Shown one piece after another: positions 9,644 through 17,480 of a DNA stretch of 45,409 nucleotides (the stretch's first letter is position 1; each line of letters opens with the position of its first letter). This stretch comes from Chthoniobacterales bacterium (GTDB lineage Bacteria > Verrucomicrobiota > Verrucomicrobiia > Chthoniobacterales > UBA6821), in assembly GCA_019747895.1 (NCBI GenBank), contig JAIEQF010000028.1, positions 1 to 45,409 on the forward strand, given 5' to 3'. The notes under the pieces were generated by a model. It had not been told where the DNA came from, searched no databases, and saw nothing but the letters and a program-made list of their open reading frames with translations. The translations under genes and the position numbers were made by a program.

Positions 9644-10369
9644 ATGAGAAAAATTTTTCTTTTCCTTTTTTTAATTCCACTTTTTTCAGCGGCAGCTATC
9701 CCCGAGTCTTCTGATGTGATTTCGGAACATGCCATCGAACAAGCAACGTCTCAAGAGAGCAACGAAGAAAGCCCCTTCCTCATTGAACGAGAAGATGCCA
9801 AGCAAGCGGCTGCAACTGCTGCTGCCACGATTACCAGCGTAAACAAGCTCTATCCTCCACGGCACTCCATCTCCAAACAAATTGCTAACTTTTGCAAACA
9901 TTTGGCAGGAGTCATGGAATCTTCATTATCCAAAATTCCCGTGCTCCGCGTAACAGTAGAACCTGCTCTTTTTTCAGCAGCAGAAAATTCTGAACTGAGC
10001 GTCACCCTAAAAATCACTAACGACAAAAAAGATTTGATTATGTTTCACTTCCCAACCAATCAGCGTTTGGAAATCGTCGTAACGGATGATCAGAAAAAAA
10101 TTCTGAGTCGCTGGTCTCAAGATCGATCTTTTGACCCAGCAGATGATACGGTTGTCATTAACCCTAAAGAGTCTATTTTTTATACAGAAAAAATTTCTAC
10201 CATAGGCATGCAAGATGGAAAAACTTACACCATCGAAGTTTCTTTAGTAAATCAACCTGAATATACCATTTCCACAACAGTCACTCCTCAAGCAGAAGGC
10301 GTCAATCGCTCTTTTCTAAAAGCCACCGAAGACCCGAGCACCAAAGACAAAGGGTTGTTGCCTTTTTGA
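9644..10369 (+). CDS. Secreted protein with BsuPI-like domain
   Basis: The 241 aa start with a typical signal peptide (MRKIFLFLFLIPLFSAAA) and a low-complexity Glu/Ala linker. From about residue 105 they continue with a beta-sandwich resembling the BsuPI family (PF12690, intracellular proteinase inhibitor). The matching signature is LIMFHFPTNQRLEIVVTDDQ followed by RWSQDRSF, with the conserved Trp and Phe, and it closes with ESIFYTEKI...TYTIEVSL. Members of this family in Bacillus inhibit the major intracellular protease. In a Sec-exported context the role is unknown and may be an extracytoplasmic inhibitor or a structural Ig-like domain. A likely ribosome-binding site, TGAGGAC, lies about 10 nt before the ATG. 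Confidence 0.7.
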   Translation: MRKIFLFLFLIPLFSAAAIPESSDVISEHAIEQATSQESNEESPFLIEREDAKQAAATAAATITSVNKLYPPRHSISKQIANFCKHLAGVMESSLSKIPVLRVTVEPALFSAAENSELSVTLKITNDKKDLIMFHFPTNQRLEIVVTDDQKKILSRWSQDRSFDPADDTVVINPKESIFYTEKISTIGMQDGKTYTIEVSLVNQPEYTISTTVTPQAEGVNRSFLKATEDPSTKDKGLLPF

Positions 10370-10443
10370 AATAAAAAATAATAGTTGCAAAGTTGTCGTT
10401 ATCTAACTATTTTTTCGGCCAGTTCATTTTATATTAAATCACC

Positions 10444-10689
10444 ATGTCTGATAAATCCATTGAAGAAAAAGTACGCGGAATCATTGTCGAGCAACTCGGC
10501 GTAACCGCAGAGCAAGCTACTCTTGAGGCCTCCTTTATTGAAGATCTTGGCGCTGACTCCCTCGATACTGTCGAGCTCGTCATGGCCTTCGAAGAAGAGT
10601 TTGGCGTTGAAGTTCCCGACGAAGATGCTGAAAAGCTTCTTAAAGTTGGCGATGTTGTTAAATACATCGAAGAACATAGCAAAGCTTAA
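10444..10689 (+). CDS. acpP: Acyl carrier protein
   Basis: This 81-aa acidic four-helix protein carries the growing acyl chain in fatty-acid synthesis. The phosphopantetheine attachment site is S39 in [11 protein letters not shown]. Helix III/IV follow as [17 protein letters not shown] and VVKYIEEH. The length and start ([14 protein letters not shown]) are typical. Unlike in many genomes it is not beside fabG/fabF here, and it appears as a single gene with its own strong terminator directly downstream. Confidence 0.97.
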   Translation: MSDKSIEEKVRGIIVEQLGVTAEQATLEASFIEDLGADSLDTVELVMAFEEEFGVEVPDEDAEKLLKVGDVVKYIEEHSKA

Positions 10690-10704
10690 TTTTAGTCTCT
10701 TTTC

Positions 10705-10740
10705 AAAAAGCCGCTCACTCCCGCAGTGAGCGGCTTTTTT
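10705..10740 (+). terminator. Rho-independent terminator of acpP
   Basis: A perfect stem AAAGCCGCTCACT / AGTGAGCGGCTTT with a four-base loop is followed by a T-run, 15 nt after the acpP stop codon. Confidence 0.92.
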
Positions 10741-10776
10741 GCGTCCACCCGCAACTATAGGCTATAGTCTATTTTT

Positions 10777-10811
10777 TCCTGTAACCTGCAACCTGCAACC
10801 TGTAACCTGTT
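10777..10811 (+). repeat. Single heptad-repeat arm (CCTGTAA/CCTGCAA)
   Basis: Four imperfect 7-nt units, CCTGTAA, CCTGCAA, CCTGCAA and CCTGTAA, end 3 nt before the rmlB start codon. There is no matching inverse arm nearby. A GCTATAGTCTA-type unit of another heptad family precedes it (10757-10772). Confidence 0.75.
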
Positions 10812-10814
10812 TTC

Positions 10815-11807
10815 ATGCGTCTTATTGTCACCGGTGGTTGTGGTTTTATTGGAAGTGAATTCGTTAGGCAGGCTCTAGCTCGCCCTGAAGTCACCTCGCT
10901 CGTCAACATTGATCTCCTCACCTATGCAGGAAATGCGGAAAACTTAATCTCCGTTGCTAGCGATCCACGTTATCGTTTTGTGCAGGCTGATATTGCTGAT
11001 GAAACAGCCATGCAGGCTATTTTTTTAGAAGAGAGTCAAAAAACCGAACAACCGTTAGATGCCGTCGTCAACTTCGCAGCTGAGTCCCACGTCGATCGAA
11101 GCATCCTGTCCCCCCAAGATTTTATTCGCACCAACATCAATGGAACGAGCATCCTTTTAGAAAAAGCACGAGCACACGCCGTGAAGCGCTTTCTTCAGGT
11201 CTCGACGGATGAAGTCTACGGCTCACTCGGACCAGAGGGATATTTTACGGAGGAAACACCGCTCCACCCTAACTCTCCTTATTCTGCGAGCAAAGCCAGC
11301 GCCGATCTTTTAGTGGGAGCCTCTCATCATACTTACGGACAAGAAGTGCTCATCACGCGTTGTTCCAATAACTACGGGCCTTATCAGTTTCCTGAAAAAT
11401 TAATCCCACTCATGATTCTCTCAGCTATGCAGGATAAGCCACTTCCTGTCTATGGCGATGGACTCAACGTGCGCGATTGGATTCATGTTGCAGATCATTG
11501 CGAAGCACTCTGGCAAGCCCTCCTCCATGGACGCGCTGGTGAAATTTATAATATTGGTGCCGATGCCACCAAAAAGAACATCGACATCGTGCGCTCCATC
11601 TTGCAACAACTTGGAAAGCCAGAATCACTCATCACCTATGTCACCGATCGACTGGGCCATGACCGCCGCTACGCGATTGATTCTTCCAAAATCCATCGTG
11701 AACTCGGCTGGAAACCACGCTGGCAGCAGGAAGAAGGATTGGTAGCAACGGTAGAGTGGTATTTGAAAAACAGCTCATGGTGGGAAAAGTTGCTAACTAA
11801 GAATTAG
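10815..11807 (+). CDS. rmlB: dTDP-glucose 4,6-dehydratase
   Basis: This extended short-chain dehydrogenase converts dTDP-glucose to dTDP-4-keto-6-deoxyglucose, the second step of dTDP-L-rhamnose synthesis. Its 330 aa match the family. The NAD loop is GGCGFIGSEF near residue 7, the substrate strand is NFAAESHVDRSI, the catalytic S/TDE segment is STDEVYG and the YxxxK pair is Y156/K160 (YSASKASAD). NYGPYQFPEKLIPL and the DWIHVADH region are also typical. It is followed after 2 bp by rmlD, so the pair is one operon. rmlA and rmlC are not in the window. A heptad-repeat arm occupies its leader. Confidence 0.95.
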   Translation: MRLIVTGGCGFIGSEFVRQALARPEVTSLVNIDLLTYAGNAENLISVASDPRYRFVQADIADETAMQAIFLEESQKTEQPLDAVVNFAAESHVDRSILSPQDFIRTNINGTSILLEKARAHAVKRFLQVSTDEVYGSLGPEGYFTEETPLHPNSPYSASKASADLLVGASHHTYGQEVLITRCSNNYGPYQFPEKLIPLMILSAMQDKPLPVYGDGLNVRDWIHVADHCEALWQALLHGRAGEIYNIGADATKKNIDIVRSILQQLGKPESLITYVTDRLGHDRRYAIDSSKIHRELGWKPRWQQEEGLVATVEWYLKNSSWWEKLLTKN

Positions 11808-11809
11808 GA

Positions 11810-12727
11810 ATGGAAGAGAGGGCCATACAGAGAATTTTTATCTTGGGTTCTGGCGGCAGGCTCGGAGCGGCTTTGATGAAGGAGTGGCAAAAACTCGATT
11901 GCCTCAAACTCGTTAGTCTTTCACGATCTGAACTCGATTTCTCTCAGCCAGAAGCGGCAGTAAACGTATTAAAAAATTATAAACTTACTGAAAAAGATTT
12001 TATCATCAATTGCGCTGCGATGACGAACGTCGACCAGTGCGAAGAAGATTCTGGCTTGGCTATGAACGTCAATGCGACTACACCAGGCTTACTCGCTCAA
12101 CTCGCAGCTGATGCAGGCGCTAGGTTTCTTCACGTAAGCACTGATTATGTTTTTGATGGAAAATTGGAACGCGCTTATCGCGAAACTGATCAACCTCATC
12201 CTATCAGCCACTACGGAGCCAGCAAATTAGCGGGAGAAGAGGCGGTCATGGCCACCTCACCTCATCACTATGTTGCCCGCGTCTCTTGGGTCTTTGGTCC
12301 AGAACGACCCAGCTTTGTGGATCAAATCATCGAGCGCGCTTTCACCAGCGATCAATCTGCTGCCATCGATGACAAAACTTCCTCTCCTGCCTACACCAAG
12401 GATCTAGCTGAGTGGTTTCAAATCTTTCTCCAACCAGAAATCGATGGTGGCATTTATCATCTTTGCAACTCAGGCCTCTGCTCTTGGCGCGAGTATGGGG
12501 AATACGCTTTGCAAGTTGCTGCGCGCTACGGCATGCCGCTGCGCACGACTTCGGTCGCGCCTTTGAAATTATCCGAGATGAAAAATTTCATAGCACAACG
12601 CCCTCAACATTCTGCATTAGATACCACTAAATTTTCCACACTGCTCGGAAAACCTCTTAGATCCTGGCAGGAAGCGGTGGAGGAGTATATCAGGTTGCAG
12701 GTTACAGGGAACAGGCTACAGGATTAA
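11810..12727 (+). CDS. rmlD: dTDP-4-dehydrorhamnose reductase
   Basis: RmlD is the last enzyme of dTDP-L-rhamnose synthesis and reduces the 4-keto group with NAD(P)H. The 305 aa have the cofactor loop GSGGRLGAAL, NCAAMTNVDQCE, STDYVFDG and the YxxxK pair Y135/K139 (HYGASK), then RVSWVFG. The start lies 2 bp after the rmlB stop, with AGGA nearby as a ribosome-binding site. The final residues (LQVTGNRLQD) are encoded by a GGTTACAG heptad-repeat arm, so the natural C-terminus was probably a few residues shorter before the repeat was acquired. Confidence 0.94.
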   Translation: MEERAIQRIFILGSGGRLGAALMKEWQKLDCLKLVSLSRSELDFSQPEAAVNVLKNYKLTEKDFIINCAAMTNVDQCEEDSGLAMNVNATTPGLLAQLAADAGARFLHVSTDYVFDGKLERAYRETDQPHPISHYGASKLAGEEAVMATSPHHYVARVSWVFGPERPSFVDQIIERAFTSDQSAAIDDKTSSPAYTKDLAEWFQIFLQPEIDGGIYHLCNSGLCSWREYGEYALQVAARYGMPLRTTSVAPLKLSEMKNFIAQRPQHSALDTTKFSTLLGKPLRSWQEAVEEYIRLQVTGNRLQD

Positions 12728-12838
12728 AGCAACCTGAAAAAAACGCACTCAGTCCAATTGATATTTTATGCTGATCTTTATTTTCTTTGATTTTTGCCAC
12801 AAGTCTTATTTTCCTGCAACCTGTCACCTGTAACCTGA
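12691..12838. repeat. Inverted heptad-repeat pair (CAGGTTA type) between rmlD and rsmE
   Basis: The left arm (12691-12722) is CAGGTTG-CAGGTTA-CAGGGAA-CAGGCTA-CAGG and the right arm (12812-12838) is CCTGCAACCTGTCACCTG followed by TAACCTG, its reverse complement. The ~90-nt loop is AT-rich. The left arm codes for the RmlD C-terminus and the right arm ends just before the rsmE start. Confidence 0.85.
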
Positions 12839-12841
12839 TCC

Positions 12842-13720
12842 ATGCGCTTCTATCTTCCACCTCATGCTTGGAACGAGCCTCAACTCGATAAAGCCGAGGC
12901 GCATCATGCCCAGCGCGTGTTGCGCTTACAACCAGGAGCAGCGATCACGGTTTTTGATGGAGAAGGTCGTGTCGCTTCAGCCGTCATTGAAACCTTTCAT
13001 AAAAAAAGTGCTCTTCTTCGTCTGGGAGCCTCACAATTAACACCACGTCCCACTGTTGAAATCACTGTCGCGCAGGCCATCCCCAAAGGACGGAATATGG
13101 ATCTCATTATTCAAAAAGCTGTTGAGCTTGGCGCCGCACGCATCATCCCTCTCGTGACGGATAGAACCATCGTCCGGTGCCAGAGCGATGACGCAAAACA
13201 AGAACGGTGGCAGGGTATCGCTCTAGAGGCCTGCAAACAGTGCGGTCAAAATTGGATGCCCCTCGTAGAAGCGCCTTGCTCTCTTCAAGAATCTTTAGAC
13301 TTCTTTCAAAACTCTACTTCTGACGCGAATTGCGACGTCGCTCCGGTGCTCGCGTCATCGAGTATTAACTATACACTCAGCCGCTGTGCGCCGGAGCCTC
13401 CTGGCACTTCATCGCCAGAAGCGAGTTTTGAAAGAAGTCTTTTTAAAAAAATTAACTCCAACGATCTCCTCCTCATTGCCTCGTTAGAAAAAGAAGCCGC
13501 GCCGATGAAAAATATTTTTTCCTCGTTGAAAAAAAATAGCTCATCTTCCATTTCTTCTGCTACTATTTTTATCGGCCCTGAAGGCGATTTTACCCATGAG
13601 GAATATCTCCTCGCTAGAGCCGCAGGCTGTCAGCCTATCTCACTTGGCCCTATCGTTCTTCGAACAGAAACAGCAGCTCTTTATTGCTTGAGTGTGCTAG
13701 CTTATGAATTGTTACGTTAA
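12842..13720 (+). CDS. rsmE: 16S rRNA (uracil-1498-N3)-methyltransferase with in-frame repeat insertion
   Basis: RsmE is a SPOUT-fold methyltransferase that modifies U1498 of 16S rRNA. The N-terminal PUA-like part (MRFYLPPHAW...HHAQRVLRLQPGAAITVFDGEG) is followed by AIPKGRNMDLIIQKAVELGA and the SAM-binding knot GPEGDFTHEEY...PISLGPIVLRTETAA. The protein has 292 aa, about 48 more than usual. The excess is exactly accounted for by a 144-bp long-hairpin element at 13297-13440, about residues 152-200, which keeps the frame and contributes a Ser/Pro/Cys-rich surface loop. The knot residues are intact, so the enzyme is probably functional. It overlaps folE2 by 1 nt (TAATG). Confidence 0.93.
   Translation: MRFYLPPHAWNEPQLDKAEAHHAQRVLRLQPGAAITVFDGEGRVASAVIETFHKKSALLRLGASQLTPRPTVEITVAQAIPKGRNMDLIIQKAVELGAARIIPLVTDRTIVRCQSDDAKQERWQGIALEACKQCGQNWMPLVEAPCSLQESLDFFQNSTSDANCDVAPVLASSSINYTLSRCAPEPPGTSSPEASFERSLFKKINSNDLLLIASLEKEAAPMKNIFSSLKKNSSSSISSATIFIGPEGDFTHEEYLLARAAGCQPISLGPIVLRTETAALYCLSVLAYELLR
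13297..13440 (-). repeat. Long-hairpin element, family 1, copy E, inside rsmE
   Basis: The 144 bp begin AGACTTCTTTCAAAACTC and end with the inverse GAGTTTTGAAAGAAGTCT. Read on the minus strand, it aligns from end to end with copy D (34875-35018), arms included, with only scattered differences. The core GAGCACCGGAGCGACG is present. The length is divisible by three and no stop codon occurs in the rsmE frame. Confidence 0.92.
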
Positions 13721-14610
13721 TGAAATCTTCCGCAAAAAAAATTGACTCGCCCACATTGCATGACATGCAAAATGAAGCTGATGACCGCCAACTAGCAATC
13801 GATCGCGTTGGTGTCAAAAATTTATGTTACCCGATCCAAATTCGCGATCGGCATGAAGAGGGACAACCAGAGCACCTCCAGAGCACCATCGCCACGATCC
13901 AACTGACTGTGGATCTGCCTCATCATTTTAAAGGCACCCACATGAGTCGCTTTGTCGAAGTACTCAATTCTCATGGGCCCGTGCTTCATGTTTTTAACAT
14001 TCGTTCTATTCTTGAACAGCTCGTTGATAAACTTGAAGCGGAACAAGCTCATGTTGATTTTGAATTTCCTTTCTTTCTTGAAAAAGAAGCCCCTGTGAGC
14101 AGGGCAAAGTCGCTCATGAATTATAGAGTCCGTTTCAGCGCAACCCTTTCGAAGAATGAAAAGATAAAACAGAATCCTTCTGACTTTGTTGCAACAGTCA
14201 TCGTTCCAGTCACCACCCTCTGTCCTTGCTCCAAAGCCATCAGCGAGTCAGGAGCACACAATCAACGTGGCGAAGTTACTTTTTCTGTGCGGTGCAAAAA
14301 AGCACTCTGGATTGAAGAGATGATTCGCCGTGTCGAAGATGCCGCTAGCTGCGAACTCTACACGCTCTTAAAACGTCCCGATGAAAAATTTGTTACCGAA
14401 CGTGCCTACGCCAATCCTGTTTTTGTCGAAGACCTCGTCCGTAACGTTGCCATGCGCGCAGAACAAGATCCGAACATTCTTTGGTATCGCGTCGAAGCAG
14501 AAAACTTTGAATCGATCCATAATCACAATGCGTATGCGCTTATTGAGAAGCCTGCTGCAAAGCAGCAAGCTTCTCAAGGTTACAGGGCACAGGTTACAGG
14601 TTGCAGGTAA
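13720..14610 (+). CDS. folE2: GTP cyclohydrolase I, FolE2 type
   Basis: FolE2 (type IB, COG1469) converts GTP to dihydroneopterin triphosphate for folate and queuosine-type pathways, and it can use Mn instead of Zn. The 296 aa carry the family signature around residues 166-186: TLCPCSKAISESGAHNQRG, with the metal-ligand Cys and the GAHNQR segment. HMSRFVEVLN lies near residue 75 and SIHNHNAYA near the end. The start codon overlaps the rsmE stop (TAATG), so translation is probably coupled. The last residues, from about YRAQVTGCR, are encoded by a heptad-repeat arm. Confidence 0.94.
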   Translation: MKSSAKKIDSPTLHDMQNEADDRQLAIDRVGVKNLCYPIQIRDRHEEGQPEHLQSTIATIQLTVDLPHHFKGTHMSRFVEVLNSHGPVLHVFNIRSILEQLVDKLEAEQAHVDFEFPFFLEKEAPVSRAKSLMNYRVRFSATLSKNEKIKQNPSDFVATVIVPVTTLCPCSKAISESGAHNQRGEVTFSVRCKKALWIEEMIRRVEDAASCELYTLLKRPDEKFVTERAYANPVFVEDLVRNVAMRAEQDPNILWYRVEAENFESIHNHNAYALIEKPAAKQQASQGYRAQVTGCR

Positions 14611-14708
14611 AATCAGGTTTTTGACAAAAATGATATATTCAAAAAAACTTCATTTTGCCGCAGGCAAACAAACTTTTCCTGTGACCTGCAACCTGTAACC
14701 TGTAACCT
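14553..14708. repeat. Inverted heptad-repeat pair with mini-hairpins between folE2 and dnaX
   Basis: The left arm (14578-14608) is GGTTACAGGGCACAGGTTAC and further units, and the right arm (14677-14708) is CCTGTGACCTGCAACCTGTA and further units. The left arm is preceded by the perfect hairpin TGCTGC-AAA-GCAGCA (14553-14567). The loop contains TTTGCC-GCA-GGCAAA (14654-14668). Confidence 0.85.
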
Positions 14709-14788
14709 TTTCTCTTAGTAATCTTAGTAATCAAACAAAAATTTAAAAATATTTCTAAAAACTGTGTCCGTGCAGACACTCCCTATTT

Positions 14789-16726
14789 ATGAGCTACCGC
14801 GTCTTTGCTAGAAAATATCGTCCTCAACGGTTTTCCGAATTGGTTGGACAAGCTCCGATTATTCAGACGTTACAAAATGCCATTACGACCAATCGTTTGG
14901 CTCAAGCTTATCTTTTTGTGGGGCCGCGTGGTGTTGGCAAAACATCGACCGCGCGTATTTTTGCTAAGGCACTCAATTGCATCAATGGCCCAACGATTGA
15001 TCCTTGTGGTACGTGCGATGCCTGTATCGAAATTACCGAAGGTCGCAATCTTGATGTGTTAGAAATTGACGGCGCGAGTAACAACAGCGTTGAAAGCATT
15101 CGAACACTGCGTGAAAATGCCGCCTTTGCGCCAACGCGAGGTCTTTACAAAATTTATCTCATCGATGAAGTGCACATGCTCACCACAGCGGCTTTCAATG
15201 CACTTCTCAAGACACTGGAAGAACCACCTCCTCATGTAAAATTTCTTTTTGCAACGACAGAAGCCCAAAAACTTCCTGCCACCATCATCAGCCGCTGCCA
15301 ACGTTTTGATCTCCATCGCCTCTCCGAAGAGCTGATGGCAAAACATCTGCTAGAAATTGCCGCCAAAGAAAAAATCACACTCGCTCTCGATGCTGCTCAG
15401 GCCCTGGCTCATGGGGCCGATGGCGCGCTGCGCGATGCCGAGTCAATGTTCGATCAAGTCGTCTCATTTTGCGGAAACAAGATTGAAGCCAAGGATGTTC
15501 AGGACGTCTTTGGCTTCACGCCGCGCGAGACGGTTCGTCAATTAGCTGCGGTCGTCTTTCAACACGATACTCCTGCTGCACTCGCGCTCCTCCTCGAACA
15601 GAACAACGCTGGCAAAGATCTCGCTCGTTTGTTAACAGATTTTATTGGTTTTGTGCGTGACCTCTTAGTTGAAAAAGTTTCTCCAACTTCGGACGATTCT
15701 TTTTTTGGCGAATTGGGAGCCATGGTCTCTACAGAAAAATTGCTCACTCTTTTAGAAGAGCTAGGAAATGCAGAGGGGCGACTTCGTTGGGCCACTAATA
15801 AAAAATTACAACTCGATGTCGTCATCATCAAAGTGATTCACTTACTTCAAGAAGTCAGCCTCGATGACGTTCTCGCTGCATTGACAGACTTGCAAGAAGG
15901 AACTTCGGCCACTTTACCAACTACAAAGCCACTTATTCCTCAGAAACTAAAGCCACCAGTTAGTACGTACCGCATGACAGCCACTGGATCAAATGCCGAA
16001 GGCAGCGCCGACAGGATGAGCCCCGTGGGCGCGAGTGAATTGCAAGTTGAAGCAAAAAAAACACCAATCACTCCAGCGATAGAAAAAATTGCTGATGCTC
16101 CAGCACCCGAGCGCCGTTTAACCGCCACGATTTCAACACCACCCGCACCTCCTCTTCCCGCTGTTGAAAAAAACACGATCATAGCAGAGACTCCGATCCC
16201 TCCAGCCTCCAGCCTTACTTCCACTGCGACCATCCCTCAGCCTTCAGCCCTCAGCCCTCAGCCTTCAGTTAACCCTTGGACTCCTGTTGCTGAGCAGTTG
16301 GCTAGCGAATCGCGATTAAAATTTGGTTGGCTAGCCTCAGGAAAATTTTTGGAACAACGTGGCAACAAAATTGTCGTTGAATTCCCTACCTCATGCGAAG
16401 CACAAACAGAAACTCTTTTCTGGCCTCAAGCTCGTAAAAAAATCCAAGAATGCCTTTCCAAAAATGAGGGCTCTCTACTAGAACTCGTTGCTCAATTTAC
16501 AGGAGAAGAGTTAGCTGAGGAATTGCACGAAGAAACCTTAGAAGAAGAAATCCCATTGCCACCTGCTCCGCAAGCCTCAGGCAAAACGACAACTGCTAAG
16601 ACAACTCTTCCTCCAGCAGCTCCAGTTGGAACTCCGCTCACTCCGGAAGCGTTAGCCAACTTCAAAAATGATCCTCTCATTCAAGAAGCTCTTGAAATTT
16701 TTAAAGCAGAAATTATAGGGACCTAA
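14789..16726 (+). CDS. dnaX: DNA polymerase III subunit tau/gamma
   Basis: DnaX is the ATPase of the clamp loader and ties the replisome together. The 645 aa have the AAA+ Walker A GPRGVGKT (45-52), a zinc site C64/C73/C76/C79, Walker B DEVHM (126-130) and the sensor SRC (168-170). Domain III is followed from about residue 370 by a Pro/Thr/Ala-rich linker and a conserved C-terminal patch (PWTPVAEQLASESRLKFGWL...). Two repeat families have inserted into the linker in frame: family 2 at 15964-16046 and CAGCCTC heptads at 16199-16269. A small hairpin (GTGTC/GACAC, 14764-14779) precedes the start. No frameshift signal for a gamma form could be judged. Confidence 0.95.
   Translation: MSYRVFARKYRPQRFSELVGQAPIIQTLQNAITTNRLAQAYLFVGPRGVGKTSTARIFAKALNCINGPTIDPCGTCDACIEITEGRNLDVLEIDGASNNSVESIRTLRENAAFAPTRGLYKIYLIDEVHMLTTAAFNALLKTLEEPPPHVKFLFATTEAQKLPATIISRCQRFDLHRLSEELMAKHLLEIAAKEKITLALDAAQALAHGADGALRDAESMFDQVVSFCGNKIEAKDVQDVFGFTPRETVRQLAAVVFQHDTPAALALLLEQNNAGKDLARLLTDFIGFVRDLLVEKVSPTSDDSFFGELGAMVSTEKLLTLLEELGNAEGRLRWATNKKLQLDVVIIKVIHLLQEVSLDDVLAALTDLQEGTSATLPTTKPLIPQKLKPPVSTYRMTATGSNAEGSADRMSPVGASELQVEAKKTPITPAIEKIADAPAPERRLTATISTPPAPPLPAVEKNTIIAETPIPPASSLTSTATIPQPSALSPQPSVNPWTPVAEQLASESRLKFGWLASGKFLEQRGNKIVVEFPTSCEAQTETLFWPQARKKIQECLSKNEGSLLELVAQFTGEELAEELHEETLEEEIPLPPAPQASGKTTTAKTTLPPAAPVGTPLTPEALANFKNDPLIQEALEIFKAEIIGT
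15964..16046 (+). repeat. Dispersed ~83-bp repeat, family 2, copy 2, inside dnaX
   Basis: It aligns with the reverse complement of 162-243 across its whole length. Long shared blocks are TGCCGAAGGCAGC and GCGAGTGAATTGCAA (GCGAGCGAGTTGCAA in copy 1). In dnaX it codes for roughly residues 393-419 of the flexible linker. Confidence 0.75.
16199..16269 (+). repeat. CAGCCTC-type heptads inside dnaX
   Basis: Two short blocks, CTCCAGCCTCCAGCC (from 16199) and CAGCCTTCAGCCCTCAGCCC plus further units (16238-16269), have a 7-nt period and code for PASSL and QPSALSPQPS in the tau linker. The same heptamer on the opposite strand is seen inside ispG. Confidence 0.75.
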
Positions 16727-16730
16727 CTTA

Positions 16731-16759
16731 TTGTCGATCACTTAATTCTATGCTATACT
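16731..16759 (+). promoter_or_regulatory. Sigma-70-like promoter, possibly leaderless transcript
   Basis: A TTGTCG hexamer (16731-16736) and TATACT (16754-16759) are 17 bp apart. A start site 6-7 nt downstream would fall at about 16766, only 1-2 nt before the ATG at 16768. No Shine-Dalgarno sequence lies in front of that ATG. Confidence 0.5.
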
Positions 16760-16767
16760 TCAGCCCT

Positions 16768-17247
16768 ATGAAAACCCTACTAACCCTAGTTCTATCCACC
16801 CTCCTCTTAACCTCAACCGGGCTTGTTGCACAGACACAATCTTCATCTAGCCCTGGTTACAACTTCTGGTCAAATAATAGCTTTAATTTTTATGGTGAAG
16901 CTAATTTCCCTGCGCAGGTTGAACATACCTTTCATCAAGATCAATCTTTTGATATCTCTTTTCAGTTAAATAGCAATGAATCTGTTGAGCTCAACGAAAC
17001 AGCTTTTGCTGCTCAGAGCGCTTTGGACCTCAGTTCAGCAACAAAAATGAATTACCTCACGACTAATTTAGATGCTGATCTTATTAAGAACCCATCCACA
17101 AGTGATAATTTTGATATGGGGAGTTATTCCTACTACTCGTATCACTTCACTCCAGCAGCCGTAGGAAAAAGTGATATTGTTTTCACTGCTACTGACAAGA
17201 ATGGTGTTGCTAAAACAGTCACTGTCAGCATTACAATCGTTCCTTAA
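16768..17247 (+). CDS. Small secreted beta-rich protein
   Basis: I do not recognise a named family. From the ATG at 16768 the 159 aa have a Sec signal peptide (MKTLLTLVLSTLLLTSTGLVAQ) and a mature domain of about 135 aa rich in Ser, Asn, Thr and aromatic residues. It ends in a strand pattern (YHFTPAAVGKSDIVFTATDK...VTVSITIV) typical of Ig-like or chagasin-like beta-sandwiches. An ATG 18 bp upstream is rejected because it lies upstream of the -10 hexamer. The ending resembles those of the secreted proteins at 32219 and 35017, so the three may be distant paralogues. It stands alone between its own promoter and a terminator. Confidence 0.65.
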   Translation: MKTLLTLVLSTLLLTSTGLVAQTQSSSSPGYNFWSNNSFNFYGEANFPAQVEHTFHQDQSFDISFQLNSNESVELNETAFAAQSALDLSSATKMNYLTTNLDADLIKNPSTSDNFDMGSYSYYSYHFTPAAVGKSDIVFTATDKNGVAKTVTVSITIVP

Positions 17248-17267
17248 TTTTCACAAAAACTTTTAAT

Positions 17268-17308
17268 CAAAAAGCTCGTCTGGATGAAAATCTAGGCGAG
17301 CTTTTTTA
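17268..17308 (+). terminator. Rho-independent terminator
   Basis: The stem AAAAGCTCG(T)C pairs with G(G)CGAGCTTTT, has a loop of about 14 nt and is followed by a T-run, 20 nt after the stop of the small secreted protein gene. Confidence 0.85.
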
Positions 17309-17364
17309 TACCCCTTCAGGAGACTGGTTCTAAAAAAGAAAACCCATTTGTTAACGAGATTTTT

Positions 17365-17466
17365 GTTGAGAGGGCGAGGGACTGAGGAATTGAGAGGATG
17401 GTTTCTTCTCAACAGCCGCGCTAGCGGCGCTCAACAGCTGCTTAGCAGCGGCTCAACGTTTCAACA
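17365..17466. repeat. CTCAAC/GTTGAG repeats with mini-hairpins
   Basis: The left side has GTTGAGAGGGCGAGGGACTG and TTGAGAGG. The right side has three CTCAACAG/CTCAACG units separated by hairpins GCCGC-GCTA-GCGGC (17415-17428) and GCTGC-TTA-GCAGC (17437-17449). It resembles the unit at 8994-9151 and lies just beyond the stop of the minus-strand gene that follows. Confidence 0.6.
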
Positions 17467-17480
17467 CTACCAATGTTATT

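Noticed and set aside
12842-13720. rsmE as a pseudogene because of the inserted repeat
   Set aside because: The frame is open throughout, the insertion is a multiple of three, and the catalytic motifs are intact.
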